DNA of 64,000 nucleotides, taken from the NCBI RefSeq assembly GCF_041206865.1, contig NZ_JBGEDP010000001.1, positions 2,666,001-2,730,000 on the forward strand, read 5' to 3'. This stretch comes from Mycobacterium sp. HUMS_12744610 (lineage in GTDB: Bacteria > Actinomycetota > Actinomycetes > Mycobacteriales > Mycobacteriaceae). Each line of letters opens with the position of its first letter. Within the stretch, counting starts at the first letter, position 1. Of this stretch, positions 52,657-60,849 are shown in pieces. Under the pieces are notes generated by a model. The model made no database searches and was not told the DNA's origin. It saw nothing but the letters and a program-made list of their open reading frames with translations. Position numbers and translations under genes: made by a program.

Positions 52657-53537
52657 GTCGCGGCCCGGTGCGGCGGCGTCGGCACGAATCGCGAGACCCG
52701 GTCGATGACGCGCTGGTAGTCCGGCCGGCGTTGCAGGCTGCGCTGTTCCATCATCGGGATGCTGGCGCCCAGGAACATCGCGAGCATTGCCAGCGCACCG
52801 CCGAACAGCCACCACGCGTCCGCCGGGGCGGCCGCGACGCCGAACAGCGCCAGGGCGACCCAGAAGGCGAACTCGCCGAAGTAGTTCGGGTGCCGCGACC
52901 ACCGCCACAGCCCGCGGTCCATCACATCGCCGGGCCGGCGGCTGCGCACGAACCGGTGCAGCTGCACATCGGCGACGGACTCGAAGGCCACCGCCGCGAC
53001 ACCGACCGCGAACGCGACCGCCGTGAGCCATCCGAGGTCACCGCCTCGACGCGTCACGCAGACGTAGACCGGTAGCATGCCCGCGAAGACCTGCAGGGTC
53101 GGGATGAGGTGTATGGCGACCAGATCGACGGCGAATTCCCGCTTTCCGGCCCGCTGCCGGAACATCTGGTAGCGCCAGTCTTCGTGGTGCAGTCCCGGGA
53201 ATCCGTAGACCCAGTTGGCGGTCAGCCGCACCGCCCACACCAGGACGAGCGCCGCGACGAGCCAGCAGCGCGGGCGATCCGTGCCCGCCTGGCTCCACCA
53301 GTAGAACGTCAGCAGCGGCGGGATGACGCTCCAATAGGCGTCGTAGCAGCTCGAGTTACGGAATCCGCGACTGAAGGCGAACACCACCGCCGTCGCCAGG
53401 ACGTCGGCCACGAGGGTGTCCAACCACAGCCTGCCCGTCGTCGTCCCCCAGGCCAGCCAGGCGGCGGCGACGGCGACGGCGGTGGCGTAGGCGACGCCGA
53501 TGACGGCGAGCGACCGCGACTTCGTCATCGTGTTCAT
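52653..53537 (-). CDS. DUF1295 steroid 5-alpha-reductase-like membrane protein
   Basis: The 294 residues have about seven hydrophobic helices and the DUF1295 signature near the C-terminus: RGLWRWSRHPNYFGEFAFWV and a later YQRVIDRVSRFVP. This fold reduces or methylates lipid substrates with NADPH (5-alpha-steroid reductase, ICMT). ATG 53537 is chosen, with ATG 53528 possible. A site matching the KstR consensus lies 97 bases upstream, which links the gene to sterol metabolism. Confidence 0.87.
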   Translation of the reverse strand: MNTMTKSRSLAVIGVAYATAVAVAAAWLAWGTTTGRLWLDTLVADVLATAVVFAFSRGFRNSSCYDAYWSVIPPLLTFYWWSQAGTDRPRCWLVAALVLVWAVRLTANWVYGFPGLHHEDWRYQMFRQRAGKREFAVDLVAIHLIPTLQVFAGMLPVYVCVTRRGGDLGWLTAVAFAVGVAAVAFESVADVQLHRFVRSRRPGDVMDRGLWRWSRHPNYFGEFAFWVALALFGVAAAPADAWWLFGGALAMLAMFLGASIPMMEQRSLQRRPDYQRVIDRVSRFVPTPPHRAAT

Positions 53538-53633
53538 CGGCGCGACTGAACGCGCTCGCCGACAGCGCAATTCATGCGTGGCCTCCTCGGCGCGACGCCG
53601 GGATACCCGTGCCGGCGGCCGCGATCGGCAAAC

Positions 53634-53647
53634 TGTAACACGTTCTA
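53634..53647. promoter_or_regulatory. Candidate KstR operator
   Basis: TGTAACACGTTCTA fits TNNAACNNGTTNNA at every fixed position. KstR is the TetR-type repressor of mycobacterial cholesterol catabolism, released by a steroid CoA thioester. The site is 97 bases before the DUF1295 gene and 26 bases beyond the stop of the SDR behind it, in the right place to control the DUF1295-oxidoreductase operon. Confidence 0.7.
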
Positions 53648-53672
53648 GTAAGCCGTCCGGGGGCGTTGGTGG

Positions 53673-54506
53673 CTACATGACGACGTGACCGGCGTCCACG
53701 GGTATCGACACACCCGTCACGTAGCGCGCCCGGGGGCCGACCAGCCACAGCACGGCGTCGGTGACGTCCTGCGGCTCGACGAGGGACGCGTCGGGTAGCA
53801 GGGTCTGGGAGAGGGCGGGGTTTGGATTCTCTGTCATCTGTCTGACGACGAAGTCGTTGAGGATCATCGGGGTCGCGACGCCGCCCGGATGCACCGAGTT
53901 GACCCGGATCTTGTGCGGCGCATACGCATTGGCCGCCGAACGCATCAGCCCGACCACGCCGTGCTTGGAGGCGGCATAGGCGAACATGGCGGCGCTGCCG
54001 TCCCCGCCCCGGCCGGTCAGGCCCTGCGACGAGCTGACCAGGACGACCGATCCGCCACGGCCCTTGCGGACGATCGACGGCACCGTCGCCACCAGCGTGT
54101 TCCACACGCCCTTGAGGTTGGTGTCGACGATCGCGTCGAAGATCGGTTCGGCGCGGGTCTGGGTGTCGCCGATCGCCACCACTCCGGCGTTGGCGATGAC
54201 GATGTCGATCTCGCCGAGTTCGTCGACGCCGGCGCGCACCCCGGCCTCCAGCTGTTCGAGGTCGCGGACGTCGGCGACGACGGGCACCGCCCTGCCGCCC
54301 GCGGCCCGGACCAGTCGCACGGTCTCGTCGAGGTCGGCTTTGGTGGCCAGCGGGTAGGGGATCGCGTCGATGTCGGCGCACAGGTCCACGGCGATGATGT
54401 CGGCGCCCTGCCCGGCCAGCGCCACGGCGTGGCTGCGTCCCTGGCCGCGCCCCGCGCCGGTGACGACGGCGACGGTGTTCGCGAGTTCCCGCTCGGGTTC
54501 ACCCAT
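53673..54506 (-). CDS. Mycofactocin-type SDR oxidoreductase
   Basis: The 277-residue SDR begins with AVVTGAGRGQGRSHAVALA and GADIIAVDLCADID, the pattern of mycofactocin-coupled dehydrogenases in mycobacteria. These keep NAD bound and pass electrons to mycofactocin. NAGVVAIG, Ser in VVLVSSSQG and Tyr-x3-Lys in FAYAASKHGVVG complete the active site. It oxidises an alcohol, perhaps a terpenoid or steroid. ATG 54506 lies just after a decayed SDR gene on the same strand. Confidence 0.9.
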   Translation of the reverse strand: MGEPERELANTVAVVTGAGRGQGRSHAVALAGQGADIIAVDLCADIDAIPYPLATKADLDETVRLVRAAGGRAVPVVADVRDLEQLEAGVRAGVDELGEIDIVIANAGVVAIGDTQTRAEPIFDAIVDTNLKGVWNTLVATVPSIVRKGRGGSVVLVSSSQGLTGRGGDGSAAMFAYAASKHGVVGLMRSAANAYAPHKIRVNSVHPGGVATPMILNDFVVRQMTENPNPALSQTLLPDASLVEPQDVTDAVLWLVGPRARYVTGVSIPVDAGHVVM

Positions 54507-54508
54507 GG

Positions 54509-55006
54509 CTAGATCTCCATCGTTGTGCTGGTTGCCTTTTCGGCGAACGCCACCAGGCGGGCGGCCGTGTCGTAGTCGCACGCCAGCTCCGTGCGGCCGA
54601 TCAGGACGGGGCCGCCGCGCAGTCCGAACCGGCCGCTGACCCCGACGTAGTTGCCCGGCGGCAGGGGTTCGCTGATGCAGTGCGCGTCGGAGCCGACGTT
54701 GATGATCTGCGAGCGCACCCGCGGCAGCAGCAGGTTGGTCAGGGCGAACGGTCCGAGCAGGTTGGTGGCCAGCGTCGTCTCGAATCCGTCGGCGGTCTCG
54801 GTGCGGTGGTCGGTCAGGGTGCCGGCGTTGTTGACCAGGATGTCGACGTCGCCGAGTTCGGTGTTGCGCACAGCCAGGATCACGTGGGCGCCGGCCCTGG
54901 CCAGGGCGCGCGTCGTGCCCAGGCCGACGCCGTTGGTCGCGCCGGTCACGATCACCCGCTTGCCGGTCAGGTCGCCGAGCCGGCCCGGCGTCCACGGTGC
55001 TGCCAC
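54509..55006 (-). pseudogene. SDR gene reduced by two in-frame deletions
   Basis: The frame is open for 165 residues, but pieces of a roughly 280-residue SDR are missing. VIVTGATNGVGLGTTRALA runs to VRNTELG, then jumps to DVDILVNNAGTLTDHRTETA, skipping about 40 residues. After INVGSDAH it jumps to the C-terminal LPPGNYVGVSGRFGLRGGP, so the Tyr-x3-Lys active site is lost. The product cannot be an active dehydrogenase. GTG 55006 was the probable start. Confidence 0.75.
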
Positions 55007-55093
55007 GCGATCAGAGTAATGGTTGGTTCTATGAAAGTAAGGCCGGCTCTGCCACGATGGTCTGCGACGGTCACCAGGCAGGAGCGAGCCCGA

Positions 55094-55537
55094 GTGAATG
55101 ACAGCGCCATTGAGATCACCAACCTGATCTACCGCTACGCCGAACTTATCGACGCCGGTGACCTCGACGCCGTCGCGGGCCTTTTCGCCCACGGCCGCAT
55201 CTGCGGAGTCGAGAACGGCCCGCCCGAGACGGTGTTCACCGGATCGGCCGGCGTGCGGAAGATGTACGAGATGGCCACCCGCATCTACGAGGACGGCACC
55301 CCCAAGACCAAACACAACACCAGCAACGTGCAACTACACATCGACGAGGCCGGCGGGACCGCCCGCAGCACGTCCTACTACTGCGTCACCCAGGCCACTC
55401 CCGAGCTGCCGCTGCAGGTGATCGTGACCGGGCATTACAAGGACACCTTTCACCGGGTCGACGGGGCGTGGTGGTTCGACACCCGCACGATGTTCGTCGA
55501 CCAGGTCGGCGACGTCAGCCGGCACCTGAAGTTCTGA
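55094..55537 (+). CDS. SnoaL-like NTF2-fold protein
   Basis: The 147 residues have the cone-shaped SnoaL fold pattern: AIEITNLIYRYAELIDAGDL, AVAGLFAHGRI, and VTGHYKDTFHRVDGAWWFDT. Relatives act as isomerases, hydratases or lyases on polycyclic or steroid-like ligands. GTG 55094 follows AGGAG. It leads a tight four-gene operon with a sulfotransferase, a DUF1214 protein and an SDR. Confidence 0.87.
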   Translation: MNDSAIEITNLIYRYAELIDAGDLDAVAGLFAHGRICGVENGPPETVFTGSAGVRKMYEMATRIYEDGTPKTKHNTSNVQLHIDEAGGTARSTSYYCVTQATPELPLQVIVTGHYKDTFHRVDGAWWFDTRTMFVDQVGDVSRHLKF

Positions 55538-55541
55538 GCCC

Positions 55542-56711
55542 GTGCCCCACCCGGACGCCTTCGATGCCGCCGGCGTGCTGGCCGACGCGCAGCGCAAGGA
55601 GGCCCTGACCGACTGGGGGCCGGGGGATTTCGAACGCCCGCTGGGCGTGCTGCTGGCCGACTACGCCCATGCCGACCTCAACGCCGTCGGGGCCCACATC
55701 CTGCGGTCGGGCATCGTGCACAGCCTGCGCATGCGGTTGCGTGCCCTGGAATGGCTCCGCCGCCACCCCGAGATCCTCGACGAGCGGGTGGTCGCGCCCG
55801 TCGTCGTGGTGGGCATGATGCGCAGCGGCACCACCCTGCTGCAGCGACTGCTGGCCGCCGACCCGCGTTTCCACTGCGCCCAAGGCTGGGAGGTCGTGGA
55901 GGTCGCGCCGCGTCTCGACGACCGGTTCTCCGGTGTCGATCCCCGCATCGCGGTGGCCGAAGCCCGGGAGGCCAAGTCCCGGGAACTGGCGCCGGAACTG
56001 TTCGCCATCCACCCGATGTACGCCCGGGAGGCCGAGGAGGAGATCGTCTTCCTGGCTGACGCTTTCCTGTCGCACGTGCCCGAATCCGGTGCGCACCTTC
56101 CGGCCTACCGGTCCTGGATCGACGAGCAGGATTTCACGCCCGCCTACGACTACCTGTACCGGATGCTGCAGTTCCTGCAGTGGCAGAAGCGCCGGGCCGG
56201 GACGGCCGGGGAGCGCTGGGTGCTCAAGTCGCCGGCGCATCTGGGCTACCTGGACCTGCTGCGCGCCCGATTCCCGGATCTGCACATCGTGCACATGCAC
56301 CGCGACCCGCGCACCACGATCGCGTCGGGGGCCGGCCTGAACGCGACCCTGCACGCGATGCACGCCGACACCGTCGACCCCCACCGGGTGGGCGCGGAGT
56401 GGTTGCAGCGCATGGGCTGGACCAACGACCGTGCGATGGCGGTCCGCGACGGGTGGACCGACGACGCCGCGCGCGTCACCGACATCGCGTTCGACGACGC
56501 CGTGGCCGACCCGATCGGCCAGGTCGCCCGCGTCTACGACGACGTCGGGTTGCCGTTGACCGCCGCGGCGGAGACCGCGATGCGGCGCTGGCTGGCCGAG
56601 CGTCCCCGCGAGGCGCCGCGACCGCCCTACGACCTGGCGGACTACGGCCTGCGGCCAGAGCAGGTCGACGAGCGTTTCACGTTGTACAACAAGCGGTTTC
56701 GGTACCAGTGA
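55542..56711 (+). CDS. Sulfotransferase-family protein
   Basis: The 389-residue protein has the PAPS phosphate-binding loop VVVVGMMRSGTTLLQRLLA near residues 86-104 and a second PAPS region RWVLKSPAHLGYL with HIVHMHRDPRTTIAS. It resembles mycobacterial Stf-type enzymes of the Rv3529c group. It transfers sulfate to a hydroxyl of a lipid or steroid-like acceptor; the acceptor is unknown. GTG 55542 lies four bases after the SnoaL gene. Confidence 0.9.
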   Translation: MPHPDAFDAAGVLADAQRKEALTDWGPGDFERPLGVLLADYAHADLNAVGAHILRSGIVHSLRMRLRALEWLRRHPEILDERVVAPVVVVGMMRSGTTLLQRLLAADPRFHCAQGWEVVEVAPRLDDRFSGVDPRIAVAEAREAKSRELAPELFAIHPMYAREAEEEIVFLADAFLSHVPESGAHLPAYRSWIDEQDFTPAYDYLYRMLQFLQWQKRRAGTAGERWVLKSPAHLGYLDLLRARFPDLHIVHMHRDPRTTIASGAGLNATLHAMHADTVDPHRVGAEWLQRMGWTNDRAMAVRDGWTDDAARVTDIAFDDAVADPIGQVARVYDDVGLPLTAAAETAMRRWLAERPREAPRPPYDLADYGLRPEQVDERFTLYNKRFRYQ

Positions 56712-56721
56712 GGAGCGGTGC

Positions 56722-57966
56722 ATGCCCGATGACCCGATCGCGACAACATCTCAGCACGAACAGGAACTGGCGGCGCTGGAGCTGATCGAGCACGCAGAAG
56801 TCAAGGCGGCCTACCGCACCGTTGCCGAGACCTGGCTGGGACGGGCCAAGGCGTCGGCCGCCATGCGGGCGCGGTTCGACGACTCCTTCGCCGAGGTGAT
56901 GTTCTCGGCGGCGGTGTGGTCGTCCAACCAGGACAAGTTGCGGCCCAAGGTCAGCTGCATCACCCGGCTGGCCCACCCCGTGAACGGCCGCCGTATCCCC
57001 GGATCCCGTTGGGGCATCGACAATCCCGACAGCGTGTACCGGGTGATCCCGATCTCCGGGGACGAGCGCTACGAGATCCGCGGCCGGGTCGGTGAGCACC
57101 GCATGACGGAGAACTACTTCACGCTCTGGGATGCCCGCATGGGCACCCTGAACGTGCTCAACGGCCGGACCATGGCGGTGGACTCCGACGGCAGCTTCAC
57201 CATCACCGTCGACGCGGAACCCGCCGGCGGGCGCCCCAACCATGTGCAGACTTCGCCTGCGGCACATGAGTTCTACATCCGCGACGTGCTGCTGGACTGG
57301 GGCCGCGATGACCCGAACCATCTCAGCGTCGAACGGCTCGGCGGCCCACCGGGCGCGGCGGCGCGCACGCTCGACGAGCAGGCCGAGGCGACCGCGGCGA
57401 TGATGGCCTACTTCGCCGACTTCACCGGGAAACTCAGCCACGGCGTGTACAAGATGCCGCCCAACCATTTCGACCTGGCCTGGTCGGCCGACAAGGTCGG
57501 CGCGATGCGCAACCAGGTGTATGTGATGGGACGCTTCGACCTCGCCGAGGACGAGGCCTTCGTCGTCGACCTCGATGACGGTGGCGCCGAGTACTTCACC
57601 GTGCCGCTGAGCAACATCTGGGGCACCACCCTGGACATCGTGGACCGCACCGGCAGCCTGAACAAGGCGCAGTCGGTGACCAACGAGGACGGCACCTACA
57701 CCTACGTGATCGCGCCGTCCGATCCCGGCGTCGCGAACTGGATCGACTCCGACGGGCTGCGCGAGGGCATCCTGACGCTGCGGATGGCCGAGTTCGGCGA
57801 GGCCGGTCCGCGAGAGACCCTGGGCGCGCGCGGCAGGGTCGTCAAGCTCGACCGGCTCGACTCCGAAGTGCCGCACCTGGCGCGGGTGAGCCCGCAGCAG
57901 CGGGCGGCCCAGCTCGCCGAGCGGCGCGCGGCGTATTTGCGTCGCCTACCGGAAGGGACGGCCTAG
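56722..57966 (+). CDS. DUF1214-domain protein
   Basis: The 414 residues contain a DUF1214-like beta-rich core: DSVYRVIPISGDERYEIRGR, ENYFTLWDARMG, YFTVPLSNIWGTT, and NEDGTYTYVIAPSDPGVANW. This region is common in mycobacterial lipid-degradation operons, but its activity is unknown. There is no signal peptide. It sits between the sulfotransferase and SDR genes, with gaps of 10 and 2 bases. Confidence 0.85.
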   Translation: MPDDPIATTSQHEQELAALELIEHAEVKAAYRTVAETWLGRAKASAAMRARFDDSFAEVMFSAAVWSSNQDKLRPKVSCITRLAHPVNGRRIPGSRWGIDNPDSVYRVIPISGDERYEIRGRVGEHRMTENYFTLWDARMGTLNVLNGRTMAVDSDGSFTITVDAEPAGGRPNHVQTSPAAHEFYIRDVLLDWGRDDPNHLSVERLGGPPGAAARTLDEQAEATAAMMAYFADFTGKLSHGVYKMPPNHFDLAWSADKVGAMRNQVYVMGRFDLAEDEAFVVDLDDGGAEYFTVPLSNIWGTTLDIVDRTGSLNKAQSVTNEDGTYTYVIAPSDPGVANWIDSDGLREGILTLRMAEFGEAGPRETLGARGRVVKLDRLDSEVPHLARVSPQQRAAQLAERRAAYLRRLPEGTA

Positions 57967-57968
57967 AG

Positions 57969-58799
57969 ATGGCGCGCTGGCTGATCACCGGGTGCTCCAC
58001 CGGCTTCGGGCGCGAGATCGCCCGCGCCGCTCTCGCCGAGGGCCACAGCGTGGCGGTGACCGCGCGCCGGGCCGAGTCGGTGGCCGATCTCGTCGACGAG
58101 TTCGGCGACCGGGCGTTGGCCCTCGCCCTCGACGTGACCGACCCGACCCAGATCGCGGCGGCGGTGACCGCGGCCGGCGAGGCGTTCGGCGGGATCGACG
58201 TCCTGGTCAACAACGCCGGTCACGGCTACCTGTCCGCGGTCGAGGAAGGCGAGGACGTCGAGGTCCGGAAGTTGTTTGACGTCAACTACTTCGGCGCCGT
58301 CGACATGATCAAGGCGGTGTTGCCGGCGATGCGCGCCCGCGGCTCGGGTCACATCGTCAACATCTCGTCGATGACCGGCCTGGTGGCCAACCCGCCCAAC
58401 GCCTACTACTCGTCGACGAAGTTCGCGCTGGAGGCGCTGACCGAGGCGCTGGCCACCGAGGTGCGGCCGTTGGGCATCAAGGTGACCGCCATCGAGCCGG
58501 GCGCCTTCCGCACCGATTGGGCGACGCGGTCGATGAAGGAGTCGGGCACCCCGATCGCCGACTACGCCGACGTGGCGGCGCGCAAAGACCTGATCAAACA
58601 GTTCGCCGACCATCTGCCCGGGGATCCGCGCAAGGTGGCCGAGGCGGTGCTCATGGTGACCGGGCTCGACGAACCACCGCTGCGGCTGCTGTTGGGCCGC
58701 GACGTCATCAAGGCGATGCGCGACAAGATCGCCGCGACGACGGCGTCGATCGACGAGTGGGAGTCGGTCACGAAAGACGTGAACTTCCCGGGCGCGTGA
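57969..58799 (+). CDS. Short-chain dehydrogenase/reductase
   Basis: The 276-residue classical SDR has ITGCSTGFGREIA, NNAGHGYLS, Ser in IVNISSMTGLVA and Tyr-x3-Lys in NAYYSSTKFALEA. VTARRAES after beta 2 suggests NADP. It ends the SnoaL-sulfotransferase-DUF1214 operon. It resembles retinol/steroid-type dehydrogenases of mycobacteria. Confidence 0.9.
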   Translation: MARWLITGCSTGFGREIARAALAEGHSVAVTARRAESVADLVDEFGDRALALALDVTDPTQIAAAVTAAGEAFGGIDVLVNNAGHGYLSAVEEGEDVEVRKLFDVNYFGAVDMIKAVLPAMRARGSGHIVNISSMTGLVANPPNAYYSSTKFALEALTEALATEVRPLGIKVTAIEPGAFRTDWATRSMKESGTPIADYADVAARKDLIKQFADHLPGDPRKVAEAVLMVTGLDEPPLRLLLGRDVIKAMRDKIAATTASIDEWESVTKDVNFPGA

Positions 58800-58828
58800 C
58801 CCCGCGCCTGGACCGTGCCGCGGGTGCT

Positions 58829-58970
58829 GCCGTGCAGCCGCTCACGCCGCCTCCGGGCCGCCATTACGGCTGGATGGTGATGGTGGACACCTACTTCTCC
58901 TCGTTCATCCTGGCCGAGGTCACCATCCCCAATCTTCTCGGCGCCGACCACCACCGCGTCCGCCGGGGTC
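58829..58970 (+). pseudogene. N-terminal fragment of an unidentified membrane-protein gene
   Basis: From GTG 58829 the frame reads VQPLTPPPGRHYGWMVMVDT then YFSSFILAEVTIPNLLGA, like the start of a transporter with its first helix. Similarity ends near 58,940, where another truncated gene begins. It is too short to function. Confidence 0.4.
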
Positions 58971-59470
58971 TCGCGACGGGGTGCCGTTCTGGCGGCTGCT
59001 GATGATCAAGAACCTCGCTTTGCTCGTGATCGTCGGGCTGCCCACCCTGACGGCGGCGGTGGCGTTGACGCTGTGGCTGGGAACGCCTGCCCGCCTGGCG
59101 ATCATCGTCCCCACCTTCGCTGTGCCGATCGTGTCCTGGCTGTGCGTCTGCAGCCTGATCTCGGTGCTGCACCCGGTCAGCGTCAAGCCCCTGTTCCGGC
59201 GGTGGCGGAGGCGGAGGCGGCAGGACGGTTGGCGCACCGCCGGATGGTTGTTCGCCGTGGCGCTGCCGTATGCGCTGTACTACGTCGCCGACCCGATGGG
59301 CGGGATCGAGCATTCGCGTCCTGTGGAGCGACGTGCCCAAGCTCATCTGGCCGATATTCGGGCGCGACACCAAGTGCTTGGTGCATCTGGGCACCGCGGT
59401 CGGAGTCTGGCTGGCCGGCGCCGGGGCGGCGGTGCTCTGGGTTGGCAAGCGGGGGTCGCGGTTCCGATGA
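58965..59470 (+). pseudogene. Membrane-protein gene, truncated at the 5' end and frameshifted
   Basis: The frame reads SRDGVPFWRLLMIKNLALLV, then three hydrophobic helices and ALPYALYYVADPMGGIEHS, ending its homology near 59,312. The reading then moves to another frame (VLWSDVPKLIWPIFGRDTK and GTAVGVWLAGAGAAVLWVGK). The residues before GVPFW look internal rather than N-terminal, so the 5' part is missing. The family is a mycobacterial membrane protein of unknown role. Confidence 0.6.
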
Positions 59471-59569
59471 GGAATCGGGTATCTATGGCTTCTCGCCACG
59501 CTCTCGGGTTCGAGGTTCGTTGAACAGCAATTGAATGTCGGGCGTCGGGGGTTGGATTCAGGCGTAACG

Positions 59570-59979
59570 GATCTGCACGAAGCCCCGGCACCCGCGCAGG
59601 CCACCCTGCGACAGTTGGCCGAGTGGGTGCGTGGCCTACAACATCAGATGTCCGCGGACATCCGCGCGGTTCTCGACCAGATCGCCCAACGGGCCGCCCG
59701 CACCGTGCCCACGGCCCGGTACGTCGGCATCACGGCCATCGGTCGCCGAACACACGTTCAAACGGCCTCGGCGATGGGTCGCTACCCGGTGGTCCTGGAC
59801 GAGATCTAACGGCACTACGGCGGGACCTGATCGGCCAGGCCAAGGGCTTCCTCGTCGAGCGCCTGAACATCGATGCCGCCGCGGCTTTCGAGTTGCTCAA
59901 GCGGCTCTCGCAGGAGTCCAACACGCCGGTGGCAGAGATCGCCCGCCGGGTGGTGCACAGTCAGGTACCGTGTCGATAG
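59570..59979 (+). pseudogene. Broken GAF-ANTAR regulator gene
   Basis: The first frame gives the start of a GAF domain (LRQLAEWVRGLQHQMSADIR onward) and stops at TAA 59807. The ANTAR domain follows in another frame (RDLIGQAKGFLVERLNIDAA to VAEIARRVVHSQV, ending 59979). Most of the GAF domain is missing between them, so a deletion and frameshift have destroyed the gene. Confidence 0.8.
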
Positions 59980-60060
59980 TCCGAAAGGGGCGCCACGCGG
60001 GTGTCCCGGCCAGCGGTCGATGTCACGCGAGCCGGCGCGCGGTATTGCTAACCTGGCCGG

Positions 60061-60738
60061 ATGGACGCCCCCGGCGCAAGCCCGACGAAGGCGACACTCG
60101 CCGCCACGAGCTGGGCGCTGCTCGGAATGATGTCCTACGAAGAGGAAATCTCGGGATACGACCTCAAGAAGTGGATCGATTGGAGCGTCGACCTCTACTA
60201 CTGGAGTCCGTCGTACAGCCAGATCTACACGGAGCTCAAGAAGCTCGAGGGCCTGGGTCTGGTCACCTCGCGTGTCGACCGCGACGAGGGCACCCGCAGC
60301 CGCCGGCTCTACAAGATCACACCGGCCGGCATGGCCGCCGTGACCGACTGGACCAACAACGCCCCGGTGGACCCGCCGGTGCTCAAGCACAGTGTCCTGC
60401 TGCGGGTGACGTTCGGTCATCTCAGCAACCCGGCCCGGCTCAAGGAACTGCTGCAGGAGCACGTCGCGTACACCGAGGCACGGCATCGCAAAGCGGTCGA
60501 GGACGCCGAAGGGGCCGAGGCGGAGCCCGCGTGGGCGTATTCAGTCATTGCGCTGCGCTGGGCCGCCAAGTACTACGCCGCCGAACGCGAATTCGCGCTG
60601 GAATTGATGAAGGACATCGACGAGGCGGACTCCATCATCGCAAACGCCGCCAAAGGCGGCACCGGAAAGCCACGTCCCGCACCGGGTTATTGGCGAGAAG
60701 TTGAGAAGCAGGTCGAAGCCAAGCGGGAAGCCGACTAG
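60061..60738 (+). CDS. PadR-family transcriptional regulator
   Basis: The 225 residues begin with a PadR winged helix: TSWALLGMMSYEEEISGYDL, then SPSYSQIYTELKKLEGLGLV and TSRVDRDEGTRSRRLYKITP. A C-terminal helical dimerisation part follows. PadR proteins usually repress efflux or catabolic genes in response to small aromatics. No Shine-Dalgarno site is obvious, so the mRNA may be leaderless. It converges on kstD across a tandem repeat. Confidence 0.9.
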   Translation: MDAPGASPTKATLAATSWALLGMMSYEEEISGYDLKKWIDWSVDLYYWSPSYSQIYTELKKLEGLGLVTSRVDRDEGTRSRRLYKITPAGMAAVTDWTNNAPVDPPVLKHSVLLRVTFGHLSNPARLKELLQEHVAYTEARHRKAVEDAEGAEAEPAWAYSVIALRWAAKYYAAEREFALELMKDIDEADSIIANAAKGGTGKPRPAPGYWREVEKQVEAKREAD

Positions 60739-60742
60739 CCCC

Positions 60743-60849
60743 ATGGTGGCGACCCGCGTCACCCGGCTGCGCCGCGCTCGCGATCGCCACTAACCCGATG
60801 GTGGCGACCCGCGTCACCCGGCTGCGCCGCGCTCGCGATCGCCACTAAC
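60743..60849. repeat. Tandem 52-bp repeat, two identical copies
   Basis: The copies at 60743-60794 and 60798-60849 are identical, with a 55-base period. Each begins ATGGTGGCGACCC and ends CGATCGCCACTAAC. GTGGCGA near the start pairs with TCGCCAC near the end, so each copy can fold. They lie between two convergent genes, and the second covers the kstD stop codon. They may act as terminators or belong to a dispersed mycobacterial repeat. Confidence 0.92.
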
